Positions 1-12,988 are shown, numbered from the stretch's first letter. The stretch is DNA of 64,000 nucleotides from Gnetum montanum (GCA_015680685.1 MNCI01005969.1:312726-376725); one strand, 5' to 3'. Made by a program: numbers and translations. The notes: generated from the letters alone by a model not told the origin.

Positions 1-431
1 AGTGTGCTTACTTGTGAAAATTAACAAATTAATAAAAGCAACATTAATTAACTAATGAAAGCATTAAAGAACTGTAATTAGCATTAAGGGTGAGAGATAA
101 GCTATTCTGAATGTTGTAAGGTTTATCACAAAGTTCATCTTTATTTCCAAACACAAGATGTGCTCAGGTACACAATGCTCGAATAAAGATTCGTTTGCTT
201 TATGACTCCTACTACGGGCACTCAGAAATAATTATAACTCTAAGAGGGAGAAACTACAGGAGTTTGGGTAAGGGACTAAGAACTAACTACCAAACCAAGT
301 GCGTCCACCTCTTATTTATAGGCAATGAGAGAAGTCTCGATATTGGATGTCTGATATCGCTTGGCAGGATTCGATATCGGGAACCCAATATCACATACGC
401 GATATCGTGGCCCCAATATCTTGGCTCATCA
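1..431 (-). mobile_element. Partial LTR, Athila-like family F5
   Basis: This is the U3/R side of an LTR on the minus strand; the window edge cuts it. It aligns by eye to the complete F5 LTR at 61713-62567, sharing the AGTGTGCTTACTTG stretch, the AATAAAGAT poly(A)-type box (reverse complement ATCTTTATT near 139) and the GATATC-rich U3. On the minus strand it starts TGATGAG at 431. The bases beyond 431 are not the usual TACCCCCATGAC tract but resemble the 3' end of another element. It is therefore a 5' LTR or solo LTR inserted into F6 sequence. Confidence 0.75.
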
Positions 432-677
432 TAAGGGGAAAAAACTTATGAAAGAGCCACCACCACTAGACACATAGGCTACATCAAGCTATTCCATTTT
501 TGTTTTTTTTTTTATCATATACTTGTGTCAATTTTGTAAAAACACCACCATAGCATTCTAAGTCATGTAAATAGTCGGTTAGTCATGTATAGTCAAATCT
601 ACCTCCTAATTTTGTAAGGGACTCTATCCTAATTGTTTTTTAACTCGAGGAAAATTTTCCAATTAGTCGTGGGGGTA
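432..677 (+). mobile_element. 3' internal end of F6 element with polypurine tract
   Basis: Non-coding tail of an Athila-like element. It resembles the last 200 bases of F2 (54830-55011): AACACCACCA, then CAATTTTGTAA, then a run ending in the polypurine tract TCGTGGGGGTA at 667-677. That tract would prime plus-strand DNA synthesis and sits directly before the LTR start at 678. The rest of the element lies to the left and is interrupted by the F5 LTR. Confidence 0.65.
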
Positions 678-1568
678 TGATAAAGGCAAATTTCATCACA
701 ATGTGACATTGTAGCAATGACGTCGTATAAATAATGTCGTTGACACAATGTCACTACACATGATACATCATTGCTGATACAATGTCTTGGGATGTGTGCA
801 TCCCTATAAATACAACACTTGGATGCACAATCCAACAACTTTTCATTCCAATAGTAACAGAACTCTTGTAGTTTAATTTCTTAGACTTAGACTTAGTGAT
901 AGAAAGTGAATGCCTATTGTGTGATGTGTGATAGTTGAATGGTGTCTTTATTCGAACAAGTTGTAGTTAGGCACAAGTTGTGATGGCAATAAAGATCAAG
1001 ACTATTTCCCATCATTAAAACATTCCCTTAGTGTCTTTTGTTTACTTAGCATAATTTTCACTGTTTTACTAGCTTAATACTTTACTTTCTCAAGCACTTT
1101 ATTTCTACTTGTCAATTTTAAGCAGTATGGATACTATTGATTTCAAGTGCTAAAGTGTGATCACTTGTAACCCCAGTAGTATTATCACTTGGTTTGCCTA
1201 GTAGCATAATACTTAGTAATCCTAGTAACGATATATGAGCCCAAGGCATGTCTAGTAAATCAGAAACAATGATCCATCACAATAGGCTAAAATAGATTTA
1301 TGTTTTCTTAGTTAACTAGACTTGGATATGTTTCAATCATGTTTACAACTAGGCATTATTTGGGCCTTATAACATCAGTTATCATATGCCTCACTGAGCA
1401 CTAAGCTATACACACTGTACCTCACTAGCTCAAGGTGGGAAGACAATGATCATGAGCTTAAACTTAATTACAAGAATAACAACATTGTCCATCTATAGAT
1501 TACAATCGAGTCACTCGTGAACACTCGTGACTTGTATGGTTGAATGTTAGATGCTTCACAGCTCATCA
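678..1568 (+). mobile_element. 3' LTR of Athila-like family F6
   Basis: An 891-bp LTR that opens TGATAAAGG and closes CTCATCA, as in the other families here. The U3 carries the near-palindrome ACAATGTGACATTGT (698-712) and related ACAATGTC copies, followed by a TATA box (CTATAAATAC near 803). An AATAAAGAT box near 990 marks the likely poly(A) region. The U5 tail resembles F1 to F5, but the U3 is unlike all of them. Confidence 0.75.
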
Positions 1569-2512
1569 GCCAAGTAACCAATCCATTAATCAAAGCATAA
1601 CTATTAACCAAATCATTAACATTACTATTAATGCATTAATCTACCATTAACCATAATTTTCCTACCCGCAGATTTAACCATGAGGCTTCCAATATCAAAT
1701 GTTTGGAAGAACTATAAGGTTGATACTAACCTAAATGACCATCAAGGATTATTTGATGTTATACCTCACCTATCTAGGCCAACCCTCTTGTATGACAATG
1801 TCTAACTATTGGGTAAAACCCTCATGTAATGTCAATTTCCAATTGTTGGATTATTTTATGACTAGTATCAATACTAGAGCTCTCCTTGGTTCTAGCTCCT
1901 CACCACCACCCTAAAACTAGGCTTGATATTGGCTGTAACATGAGAATCGACATGAAGTACTAGCCATCATATCAATTGCCTCTACTACAAATCATGTTTA
2001 ATGCATTCCAATTATTTTCCTAAGCCTTTTAACATGTTAAACATGCCCACACATCTGAAATATCTCCTCATTTTTGAAAAAAGAGGGTGCTGCAAGAGAG
2101 AGATTAGCATGATGTGCAAAGTGAAAAGTCATAAAAACAACAAATAATGGATTGATCATCAAACCAAGGTTAGATTGACAAGAGATATAGCTGGATTAAA
2201 GCATCAAACCATCCCAAAAGAAAGTAGATACAAAAAGGTAAGCTACTTATCAAAATTGATGTAATCAAGAATATTTCCTCTACCTTAAAACATCAACTGA
2301 AATCTAAGCTTCACCAAAGAAGAGTAGGTTCAGATCTGAAAATTATTATGAGATCTACCAAGCACAGCTACAAGCAAGAGAATGGAAGAGAGTGCAAAGT
2401 ATCATTAATGCCAAGAGAGCAAGATTGCTAAATATTTATAAGTGCAAAAGATAAGCAATTCAAAGAATAAAGAATTAATAATTATTTTCTAAAAATAAGA
2501 TAACATGTATCT
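1569..2512. other. Intergenic, no gene recognised
   Basis: AT-rich sequence with CATTAA-type short repeats near 1580-1660. I see no coding frame, RNA gene or repeat family that I can name. It ends at the Tekay-type LTR start. Confidence 0.5.
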
Positions 2513-3505
2513 TGTCACAACCTAAAATTTTCCTATGTTTAATTATGTAATTTAATGCATATGATTAATTCTTTAATTTTATAAAATGTGTTTCAATAGA
2601 TTAGTTCTAATTTTATTAACTAAATAATAGGATTGTATTATTGTAGTTATTGTTATTATTAATGTTGTTAAAGTTATTGTTATTATTGTCCTATATAAGA
2701 AAATAAAATTTGCTTACTAGTGTGTTAACAATGATGTGTCAGCCTAGTGGTAAGACTCTTAATTTAGAAACTCTAAGTCATGGGTTCAATTTTAGTGGGT
2801 AATGTTGAGTTATAAAATTCTATGTAGTTGGGGTGTACCTATGTCTTAATTGTTCAGGATTCAACATCCCCCTACTTACTAGAGTATTTTGTTAAAGGTT
2901 TGTCTCCTTTACTTTAATTACTATTAGAGCTTAGTCATAGATATTGTCTATATTTTATGATTAAATATTGAAACCTAATTGCCCTTGGAAGTTTTCCTTT
3001 TAGTTATCGCATCATTACAAGTATTTGGCTATGCCTACTTTATTCTTTCTGTAAACTCAGTTATGCATATTTTATTCTTATTAAGCACATGTGATTATAC
3101 AATACTCTCAATTTTTGTCTTTAAACTAAAATTGTGAGCTTATTTTTAATTATAATTAAATATCATATAAAATAACTTTGTTAAGGAAGTACCTTAGGAT
3201 GATGTCTTGCCTATAATTTGACCTTACCTATGTATTCAAAATATTCAAAAATGTTGATTTTGACCCTTAGTTCACTAAAATCAAAGTTCCAGTTCTTAAA
3301 ATATCACAATTTTAGTTTGCAAAAAATTCCATAAAAATTTTAGCATTTGAATTGTGTGACTATGATGAGGGATACTCATTTATGATTTCAACATGTAATC
3401 ATGTATTACACTTGTTAAGGATTTGATATGTTCAAAGAGAATTTGACTTGAAGTCTATATGTGACTATTATGACTATTTGAGTATCGAAAGTATTAGTTG
3501 GAAGG
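2513..3505 (+). mobile_element. Tekay/Del-type LTR fragment
   Basis: Starts TGTCACAACC, the typical opening of plant Tekay/Del chromovirus LTRs. It aligns over most of its length with the reverse complement of 57000-58002, sharing TTAGTTCTAATTTTATT and TTGTTAAGGAAGTACCTTAGGATGATG. No internal coding region follows, so it is a truncated or solo LTR. A SINE interrupts it at 2730-2874. Confidence 0.75.
2730..2874 (+). mobile_element. tRNA-derived SINE, copy 1
   Basis: Contains an A-box-like stretch (GCCTAGTGGTAAGAC) and a B-box-like stretch (ATGGGTTCAATT) at tRNA-like spacing, then a tail ending in a CAACATCCCC-type terminus. The flank CTTACTAG occurs on both sides (2713 and 2875). The homologous LTR at about 57750 has this site once and without the SINE, so the empty site confirms an insertion. 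It shares head and tail with the copy at 14040. Confidence 0.8.
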
Positions 3506-4802
3506 AAAAGAAAAAAATAAACTTATAGAAAAATTTATGAAAGAAATTAAATAAAAAAAGTAAAATCAAATTATTAAAAGTACATTAGTTCACTTTATGC
3601 AAAATGCAATTAAAGTAAATGTTTTACATATATATATATATATATAACAACATTTTGTTGGGACAAGACTAAGATGATGATGATATATATATCACATATA
3701 ACATGTATATTCATGTATTTTTCCCCCTAACATCTCTTCCCTATGCATTGAGAATTTTTTATTTCTCACATAATATCTTTGTTTTTAAGTTGAAGATTGC
3801 ATCAATGATTTTAGCAAATTTAGAGTTCCTTTATTTCATAATTATTTAGCCATTCAATAAATGCAATCATATAATGTTAATCAAAAGCTTATTATGTAGA
3901 AGTTGTTAGAACCAAAATTTTTAATTATATGCAGCTAATCTTGATTTTTTAGGAGGAAGTAAATATAACATAGATAACAACGCTGCCCTACATCCAACAC
4001 AAATCAAACTCATCACCTCTTACAAAGAAGTAGCAAACTTGTTTGTTGCATTATATTCTCATTATGCATAGATTCATATATTATAATCTAACCCTTCCAA
4101 TTAAGTGTTTTTCCTTTTTCCTTTAACGCTTTCCCATATAGACATGGCAATAAAGATAAAATGATGCATGCATTCACTCATTTATTGATCATTAAGCTAG
4201 ATACCGCAATGAAATGTTAACTGAAGTGCTAAATGGCATGTTAACTAACGAGTTGCAATTAATATTGCAATTAAAACATAGTTGTAACAAGGGAGTACCC
4301 AAAGTAGAAAGCGAAATCAGGTGTAAAATAAAATAACTTGGTTCTTCCGCAGAATAGACCAGAAAAAAAAACATTAATTAAATTATTTTACAATTTACAA
4401 ATTTTTTCCATGATTATCAATAAAAACATAACATACCGTCCATGATAATCTATTTTAGCTTAGCCCTCAAACATTGTTCCAAAAATAGAATCTCATTTTG
4501 GAGATTGCATGAAACATAAGCCTAAAGCAAATAATTTCTGCAAGTACAATTACTTCTAAGCAAGGAGATCAGATGTGCCGTCACAAGAGAGCAACAAATA
4601 GTTTCTCTGGTTTACAGTTAAAACTTCTTCAAGAGAAGAAACAAGGTTTCGCATTACAAATTAATGTGAAAGCTAGCTAAAACGTTTTCAGATCAATAGA
4701 ACTTGGAGAAAGATTGAATAAATTTTTAAAAAATAGCTCCTAGAATTGATGCCAATATGATATGGCCTTTGATTCATCCCCTGTACTCTTCCTTCGTGAG
4801 TA
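3506..4802. other. Gene-free region with (TA)n and LINE tail
   Basis: AT-rich DNA downstream of the host gene's stop codon. It holds a (TA)n run at about 3631-3653. At 3645-3690 there is a short RTE-LINE 3' tip (TTGTTGGGACAAGACTA followed by GATGAT repeats). Part of 4600-4802 should be 3' UTR of the TLDc gene, but I could not place the poly(A) site. Confidence 0.5.
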
Positions 4803-6113
4803 CTACAAATACCTTGATACATGTGCAAAACCCCAGAGCTGAATTGAAAGAAAAAAGCAAAAGAAATAAAATAAAAAGGTTAAAAAATGTTGTTATGGTG
4901 TAACACATACAATATAATTTATGAGGTCTACGATGCAACATATAAACTGAATAAATACAAAGTAAAAGCTGTAGGTGATGTTTACAAAAAAATAATGAAC
5001 GTCAATTTGGAAATCCAATTATATCGATAAAGAGCAGAGTGATTTTATGGTATAAAGTGAAAGAGCAATGAATCTGATCCTTATTTCAGTTTCAACGTGG
5101 GTAAGTTTCCATGCGGGCAATAATTTTCTTTTGGATGTCTTCAAAAATCAGCTTAGCCATTCAGTTACTCGTGTCACATTTACAAGTTGTACGTTCTAAA
5201 TTAGGTATCCTGAAACGCATTTAAACATATCATTTCTGAATTAGGTTTTGAAGGAAGAATTATCATCTAATTAAGGATATTTAAGATGATACCCTTTGGT
5301 TTATGCTCTTCATTGATGACATTGGTCCAGTGAATGTATGCAAGTCCTAGCTGTAAAAATGAAGACTTAGAGAAACACATTAAAATCAAAGCAGTTGAGG
5401 ATTGGTAGAAATACAATGGAATACATGGAATACATTTTTAGTGCAAAAGCATGTAATGATAATATGAAAATTAGAATTTAAAACTAAGAAGCAACTCAAT
5501 TTAAGCAGTTTAGATACTTGAGGTCTTCTATTGAAATGGATGGTGAGATTAACAATGATGTGAGTAACAAAACTAAAGTAGGATAGAAGAAATGGCAGAA
5601 AGCTAGTGATATGCATTTTGATAGAAGAAACCTTTTCAGGTGGAAGGGTAAGTTCTACAGAACTGCAATTAGACGTGCAATCCTTTATGGTGCAGAATGC
5701 TAGTCTATCAAAAAGCATTAGGTTCAGCATGTCAATGTGGCAGAGATGCATATGCTAAGGTAGATGTTGAATGTGACTTGGAAAAATCAAATCAACTCTC
5801 TTATTATGGGGAAGTCTAGGAGTAGCACCCATAGATGAGAAGATTAAGAAAAGTTGTCTAAGATGGTTTGATCATGTGCTAAGAAAACAAGAGAATGCTC
5901 TTGTTAAAAGAAGATGTTTTAATAATATTATAAGAGCTTACTTTATTCAAGTTGAGGGGAACCAATAAAGAGGTAGACCAAAATACGCTTTCTTTGCTTG
6001 CATAAAGAAAGACATTTAAGATTTGGGTATTAATGGTTATTTGGCTCTTAATAGAAGAGACTGGCATTGAAGAACTCATATAACCAACCCCATGTAGTTG
6101 CAGTAAGGTAAGC

Positions 6114-6148
<35 letters not shown>

Positions 6149-9100
6149 CTGAATTCTACTTTCTATAGATATTAGAGGAAGACTTGGAATGGCTTTTATT
6201 ACAAGTAAGCTGCAGTAATAGTGCCTTAGATTGTTTGGTCTTGTTCAAAGAAGATCAGACAATAAACCTCACATCACAGTTCGAAAAACCTGTCAAAAAG
6301 AATACCAAAAATATCCATGGGAAAAAATTGTAAAATAAAATAAAAATTGCAAATAGATCAAGCTTTAGCTCCTAATATAGGCAATGTCAAAAGAAAATTC
6401 ATGTGGCAAACCCCATATTGTTAAGACATGACTAGGATGATAAAGACTCAATTCTACTTTCAAGCATCAAAAACCCATAATACTTGATAAGATGCAAAGG
6501 ACATTTTTCCCCTAAAGTATACATCAAAGTTCCCTCCATGATAATTTCCTCTTATCCACCTATTGCATGAAGAAAAATCTGTGTTATCAAATAGGTTGGT
6601 TGTTGAAGCAACAATGGAAGGAAAATTATTTGCACTAAATTATAGGAGAACATGCATTTCGGTGGATCGAAGGTTGTTTTCCTCTGAAACAGGGGCCAGA
6701 GGAACATGGAGATCATTTGGATTCCATGCTACTTTAACCATCATACAGAACTACATGGACCTTGATTCCTTGTGAAGCTCATCACAAGGATATGTAGGCT
6801 TGCGGAGGTGCTTTGGCTTCAATGCTTGGGCCACCACCCTCTCTTTGGAGTTGGGCTTAGGGTTGGGTGCATTAGTATATGAACATATCATAGTCCTTCT
6901 AGGGGAGTCAATGTGCTATGTACTTGTTGTGTGTGTGTGCATACACCTAGATGGTCTAATTGTGTAATTAATGTTTAGGACCAGTATTAACACATCTAAC
7001 CATTGGCGAACAGATTGTGTGCTACGCTGTGACACAAGGTGCTGAATATTAAGGTGTAGTTCACTTTGAGTCTGCCCTCACTCTTGTTGCTGTTGTTGGA
7101 ACTCTCAGGTGATGCCGAATGGTGTTTTCCAAGGGCAACACCATTACATAAATGATTCATAGGATTATTCCCAATGGCTGTCTATAATAAGTTGCACAAC
7201 TAGGCATTAATGCTGTAGCCCACAAAAACACACTATCCCTTTTCATAGCTGTGACACCCCCACAGGTCCTCGTTTGTTACGTCTAATTTCCATGTGCCTA
7301 AAATTTGAACCTCACATTAAGTGCTGTGTATTATCAAACAAGCTATCATTAACACTCTTATTCAGAAGTTAACAGCTTTTTATTTCTGTAACAGTATGGC
7401 ATATAGCATGGTAAAAATATTGGACATTAAACATCATTGAACCTAATATGGAAGTTATAAAGACTATTAATAAAAGACATAATTGCTTGAGCGGATGAAT
7501 GGTTTTGATTATTGTAAAGACATGGGAAGTTACTATTTGAAAAATCTTTATTTCTTTAATTATTTTTTTTTTTTACCTCAACGCTCTTCAAGGAAAACTC
7601 CGAAGAGTGAGCCAAACACAAATTGCCAAATGTTTCACAAGGGCCACTTGTTCCATTCAACCTGCAAGTTAATAAAAACTAATTAGAACACAAACTTATA
7701 ACAGAATACACTAAATAGACTGCTTATAATAGCAATGTAGTATGCACTAAATATAATGGAGAATATTCTCCTGTTCCTGTATTATTGCAAGTTTATGAGC
7801 TAATTTATACTCTCGATAGCCATTCCAGAACTTCCCCAAACACGGTATAAACAAAATAAAAATTTGAGAAAAACAAACAAACAAACAAAAAGAGAACCTT
7901 CATACTTACTAAACTCCTTTAAAAACACATTCCCATATCTGTGTTGACAAAGTGAGCAAACATATGACACTTTTTAAATTGCACAAACTGGGATATGGAT
8001 GTATGTGCCTCCAGAAAGAAAAAGCATTCTTGCATTCACAAAATGATGACTATGGCCGCCTAGATTTAAGATCATAAAAACTTGTGCATTGGAGAATTGA
8101 CACCCCCAAGGGCACCTATGCAGTCTAGTTCTCAGTTCATATCATTAAAATCCACGATTATCTTTAAAAGCTCTACAAGGGTATTGATTTATTTAGACTA
8201 CATCAAGTCTAGAAAGAAAGTACAAGCCACATAGCCAGGTCCAAGTGAAGCCCCTCTAGTAACTGGGACTCACAAAAACGCCATCCCTCTTCTAAATCTT
8301 CTTTGTAATTTAAAACACAATATTTACTTCAAGTAGTCCAACCAACGAGTAAAGTCAGCTGTCTTTCCTATCCAGGCTAGATTTCATGATATCTCTAGTG
8401 TTTCTTCCCAAATTGTCATTCAAACTTCCAAGTTACACATAAAGTCAAATTTATTTTATGCAGCTTCTCAAATAGTGACTAGACAGGTTCCAATATAAAG
8501 ATTTCAACACATGTATTTATACTGGATATAGAGGTTTATTTCATTATAATAAAATTTTTCTAGAAACGATTAGATCATAGGGTAAATGATGCATGCTACA
8601 TGAAACCACTCTCAAAGGCTGCAATATTCTAAACAGTTACTTAAACATTGAAAATAGAAAATGCATGAACAAAACAATCAGAATAAAAACTTACAAGTCT
8701 CCTTCAATGCGAAGAGCAAAATTTCCACCCCCTCCAAATGCCAAAACGTCATTCATACACAAATAGTAATATCTGTTTGCACCTGCACAATTGATTTCCA
8801 AACATTTTGAACGCATCCTTCATTACAACATAACCAAACTAACCGTGTCAAATAACACATTAAAGAGAATAAACAAACAATATTCAAGAATCCTGTGGAC
8901 TGAAACAGTTGAAACTTTGTTAAAACGTCAAAATTCAATTACCTGTGGACCGAAACAGTTGAGGTTCTCCATATCGAGTAGTAAAAACAAAAGTTTGATT
9001 TGTTCCCTGAAATTAGCATTTGACAATAGAAATAAATTATCCAACTTAAATCCAACATTAAGTATATGTGATAGAAGATCTTTTAAAAATCAAGAAAACA

Positions 9101-12100
9101 CATATCCGGGTACACTATCATCAGAATGTGAAAATATGCACGCTTTCTCATCAAAGTTCAGTACTTGGTATTTTGCCTTTGGAGTGGGTTTTATTGGAGC
9201 CTCTAATAAAGCACCAAATACTGCACCATGCTTATCCCCTGTTACCTACAAGAATAGAATAATAACATTTCCGTCATTACTACAAAACGGCCAAAAGAAT
9301 CCAAGATGCAAAGAAAGAAATTGTGACATCACATTCAGAAATGCATAAACACCAGATACAATTTGAAAAAACTAACTGTAAGGCACTTCTTCTACAGCTA
9401 CAAATCTAGACCAAAAAATTGTTTGTCTTGAATTATTTTTTAAAAAACTAACAACAAAACAACTTTAGCATATTTTGTAAAATGAAGCCTATTGGAGAGA
9501 TTGTTTTAAATAAGAAAATTATATAGGTTATTGACAGAAGAAAGGAAATTATTGAACTGAAGCATTAAAAAGCCAAGCTTCTTGCTCAAGAAAACAGCAC
9601 CAAATAATATCCTGACAAGATATGAATTTGAAAGAGAGGAACAAACATGATAATTTAACGGATTAATGATATGGCATTGCATGAAATAAACAGCCTTCAC
9701 ACATCAATTAGAAAATTAGCCAATGATGTACCTCAACAATATCATGTGTGAAATTCATCAACAAGATTACTCTACAAGCTCAGCTGAAAAATATAATTGA
9801 TTGAACATTGCAAATATATGCAAGAGCAAAGGAAATCATTAAATATTACACATGAGCTAATAGCTCAATGGGAACACTCCTGCCAATGAAACGAGGAGAC
9901 TGTGTTGCATGAACTGGCCATAGAAGTCGTAATTTATGTTTGTCAATTAAGTTTCTTTAAAAAGAAAGAAAGAAATCATAAGATAGTAACTTAATAGGAA
10001 TGTTGATTTAATGGCAAGCAACCATGGCTTCTTAGCATTATTAGGCAAAATCACTTTGACAGCTATCAATTTGGTTATACAAAAGTTGCTAAATTTATAC
10101 ACTAACAAATTGCAGAAAGCCGCTCTATTAAACTATTAATCAATTCACAAAAAGACAAGAACTATTCAGCATCTTCATTCAATCAAACTTCACCTAGTTT
10201 CATATTAGTACTAAAACACTAACCAGTAAACAAGGTCCTGGCAAATCAGCACTCCGACGAAGAAGGGTTAAAAGTGAAATCCCATGTTTCTCTGTGCTGT
10301 TCAGTAATAAAGGAAATAATCAGGAAAAAAAACTAAAGATATGCAATGGCCAACAGAAAATGAAATTAAACTTGAGTGCTTAACTTCCTGCTTTCAACTA
10401 CCTCACCTGTAAAGCAATATCCATTCGCAACCTTTAACCAAAACAGGAAGAGCATCATGAATGAATTCCCGTATGCCATCCGATAATAATGAAGATTCTT
10501 CTGAAATACTAGGCACATACATAGCGTTCGGTACAACAGAAGTTTTCTCATCACTACGTTGCTTCAATGCTGAACGTGTTGTTGCTGAAGAATTATCATC
10601 TTCAAAATCACTGATTGCATCAACCTCCACACTATAAGACTTTTGGTTATTTTCATGATTAATATACTGTGGGACAGAGGACCATTCACTTGAACCAGAA
10701 GCTTCAATCTCGCATGAGCTGAGCATATCATACCCTTCTAATATAGGGTTAGCTACTTAAAAAATATTGAGAAGAAAAATCAACGTTAATAATAAGTTAT
10801 ACAATAAACTTAAGATTTTAATAATATATAAAACTGATGCTGCACTAACAATTATCAATTGAATGGAACAAAAAAAACTATGTTAAATATGTCTGAATGG
10901 ACATGGGCTGCGGATGGGAAATAAGCATGACTAAGAGTAAATGAATTACCCATATTGATAATGGAACAATGGATTACTTGCAGGTACAACAGAGCAATAT
11001 ACTATTGGTCGTTAATCAAGATATTCTGAAGTAAAACCAAATCTCACAGTCCAAAACAGTCCTCCCAAGTTAAAGGTCATCAAAACAGCAAAAGCATCAT
11101 GAATTAACACTTGCAAAACAACATAGCATATATCCAACTATAAAACAAACCCAAGAGAATCCCATTACTGGATACATCAGATTAGTCAGTCTTGCCTCAC
11201 TTTACACAGTTCCATCAGCTCTCTACATATTCAACAGCTACATAAATCTCACATGACCAGATGTCTATGAATTTACAGCTGACCATATATATGGGCAAAT
11301 TCACAAGAGCTTTTAGTAAAACTAATAATTAAATCTAATAAACTAGATGTAGAAGCTCACTATCTCTCAGCAGCTTAGCCAATCAAGTATCTCTCAGCAG
11401 CTTAGCCAATCAAGTATCAGAATACCATCAGCAAGCTTTGCTTAAGTTCTTATCATCTTAGAATTGAAAGTGGAAGATGAATTCAACTCCCCAAGAACAG
11501 TGCATTTGTAAGTTGTGCACATCAGAAGCCCTTGAAGATAAGTTACATGTGTTTATTTCTTGTGCTGTGACTACCCATTTGAGATAGCTGTATAATGTTG
11601 CAGCAAAAAACCTGTATGATTTGTTTTTGTTGCCCCCATCTTTATTTTACATGAAAATGTACTCTCTGTGCAATAGATCCTATGGGTCTTTGGACTAATA
11701 AAGCTTCATTTCATTTCATAATTGCCTCAATGCTTGCCATGATATATAACAACTCCCCACCATTTATTTGAACTCAACGTGATTACAATCCAACATTTAT
11801 TTGAGGCCTAGCATAGCTCAAACAACGCAAATTACACAAAGGAAAACAGCGGGTGGTTTTTCTCTACCATACTAAGATAGATCAGTATCAGTCATTAATA
11901 ATATGTAAGTATTTAACCTCATGTATTCATTGCTGTTCAGTATATTCATTGAAAACTGGAACTAGAGGTTCTTGTTACTTGCAATGACCTAAAAAGGATA
12001 TATTGGACAGACAGAACGCTCATTTCATAGGAAACAAAATTTGGATTCAACAATGTCGCTAACCACCACTAGAAGCAACTATTTGCTGTAATATTCGTAA

Positions 12101-12988
12101 CGACCAATTAGTAATGGATCACTTGATGGTATTTGCTGGTTGACTTCAAGAGATCTTTAATATAATTCAGGGTATATGTCCCTGGAGTCTAATTTAAGGA
12201 GACGTTGGATAAATGTTTAACTTAAGTATATGCCCAGTAAATGGATATTATGATTCTGCTTTCAATAATACTGATGTTACATAACACCGATATATGGGGC
12301 TTCTTCATTTCACAATCGCAGGTACAAATTATGTAACGTTGGCTTCCAAATGTTGATAAACATACAGATTCTGGAAATACAATGTTTTGAAACCTGTAAC
12401 CTCCCAAATTCTGGAAATTTCAGTCGAGTCAAAAAAGCACTATCATATAAGCATAAAACATCTCATCGTTAACAAATGCACTATCATTTGGGCTCAAAAC
12501 ATCTAATAGTTTGTGTCTGGAATAAAATGGAACATCAAACACTTAATCGTACCAAGATGCCCCTGCAATCGCGAATTAGGAATACACAATGAATCTACCA
12601 AAAACAACCCATTACCTCCATATCGAAACAGACTAAATGTTTTCTCAGATTGATGAACAACAAACCGGTCTAGCTTGAAAATATATTCGTTCGAGGCCAA
12701 ATTTGAGCTGCTACAGAATCAGTCTATGTTGCCGGGTGAGGGATTTGGTACTTCTAAGAAAATCTAGTAGGATAAATTGATTAAAGCAATGACATTGGTG
12801 TGCAGTTTCGAACTGAAGAAAAATCCATTCTCGGACATGCAACCCAAAAAAAAAACGAAACAAAACAAAACAAACAAGAATTACTGATTATTACCGGTTG
12901 AAGAAGGCCTTGTGCGTGAAGAAGAATGAGAGGGATCCGAGAGAACCCATGAAAACTTGCCGGCCAATTTCTCTTTCCATCCCCACAT
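4803..12988 (-). CDS. TLDc-domain protein (At2g05590-like), 8 exons
   Basis: Coding exons on the minus strand: 12895-12988, 10407-10737, 10224-10296, 9165-9245, 8943-9006, 8695-8782, 7577-7661 and 4803-4838. They sum to 852 nt (283 residues plus stop). All seven introns have GT-AG ends, and the phases join without a stop. The start is the first ATG of exon 1 (MWGWKEKL...). Residues 1-100 are a Ser/Asp/Glu-rich, probably disordered leader. From about residue 110 the TLDc fold is clear: VLVKGCEWILLYS, KHGISL, GDKHGAVFGALLEAPIKPTP, GTNQTFVFTT, GANRYYYLCMNDVLAFGGGG, NGTSGPCETFGN and the end VELWGFAHVSRYL. TLDc proteins are linked to oxidative-stress protection and V-ATPase regulation in other eukaryotes; the role of this plant branch is unclear. 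Domain order, length and terminus match the Arabidopsis At2g05590 type from memory. The last exon is only 36 bp and lies 2.7 kb past exon 7. Confidence 0.92.
5345..6149 (+). mobile_element. RTE-type LINE 3' fragment in intron 7
   Basis: Decayed plus-strand remnant inside the last intron of the TLDc gene, antisense to it. Translated pieces match the end of RTE reverse transcriptases: MEYMEYIFSAKACNDN, FRYLRSSIEMDGEI, LRWFDHVLRKQENALV and RGRPKYAF. These are followed by the RTE 3' signature and an (ATG)n tail at 6117-6149. Several stops interrupt the frame, so it is inactive. Confidence 0.8.
6185..6445 (+). mobile_element. Second RTE LINE 3' fragment
   Basis: Placed just after the first fragment and in the same orientation. 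It translates with stops to RLFGLVQRRSDNKPHITV and a CGKPHIVKT-like end, then CTAGGATGATAAAG. It resembles 61015-61300 more than its neighbour at 5345-6149, so it represents a separate insertion of another RTE subfamily. Confidence 0.7.
6450..7576. other. Remainder of intron 7, nothing recognised
   Basis: Intronic DNA between the LINE pieces and exon 7. A short GT-rich run lies near 6920. No domain, RNA gene or known repeat was identified. Confidence 0.4.
11361..11414. repeat. 27-bp perfect tandem duplication in intron 1
   Basis: The 27-bp unit beginning TATCTCTCAGCAGC occurs twice head to tail (11361-11387 and 11388-11414). It lies inside intron 1 of the TLDc gene, just upstream of the L1 fragment. 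Confidence 0.9.
11460..11735 (+). mobile_element. L1-type LINE 3' end in intron 1
   Basis: A short plus-strand stretch translates to CICKLCTSEALEDKLHVFISC. This matches the zinc-binding C-terminal motif of plant L1 reverse transcriptases (C-x2-C, then H-x4-C). It is followed by a 3' UTR and an AATAAAG signal near 11697 with a TTCATTTCATTTCA tail. It is antisense to the host gene and heavily 5'-truncated. Confidence 0.6.

Noticed and set aside
6117-6149. GATGAT minisatellite as a regulatory repeat
   Set aside because: The same repeat follows other RTE fragments (3675, 61298), so it is the LINE 3' tail.
8791-9348. 185-residue plus-strand ORF
   Set aside because: It overlaps TLDc exons 4 and 5 on the opposite strand and includes intron sequence; no domain is visible.
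9855-9915. tRNA-like TAGCTCAATGGGA with GGAGACTGTG
   Set aside because: Resembles a decayed SINE head, but the B box is not recognisable and no tail or target duplication is seen.
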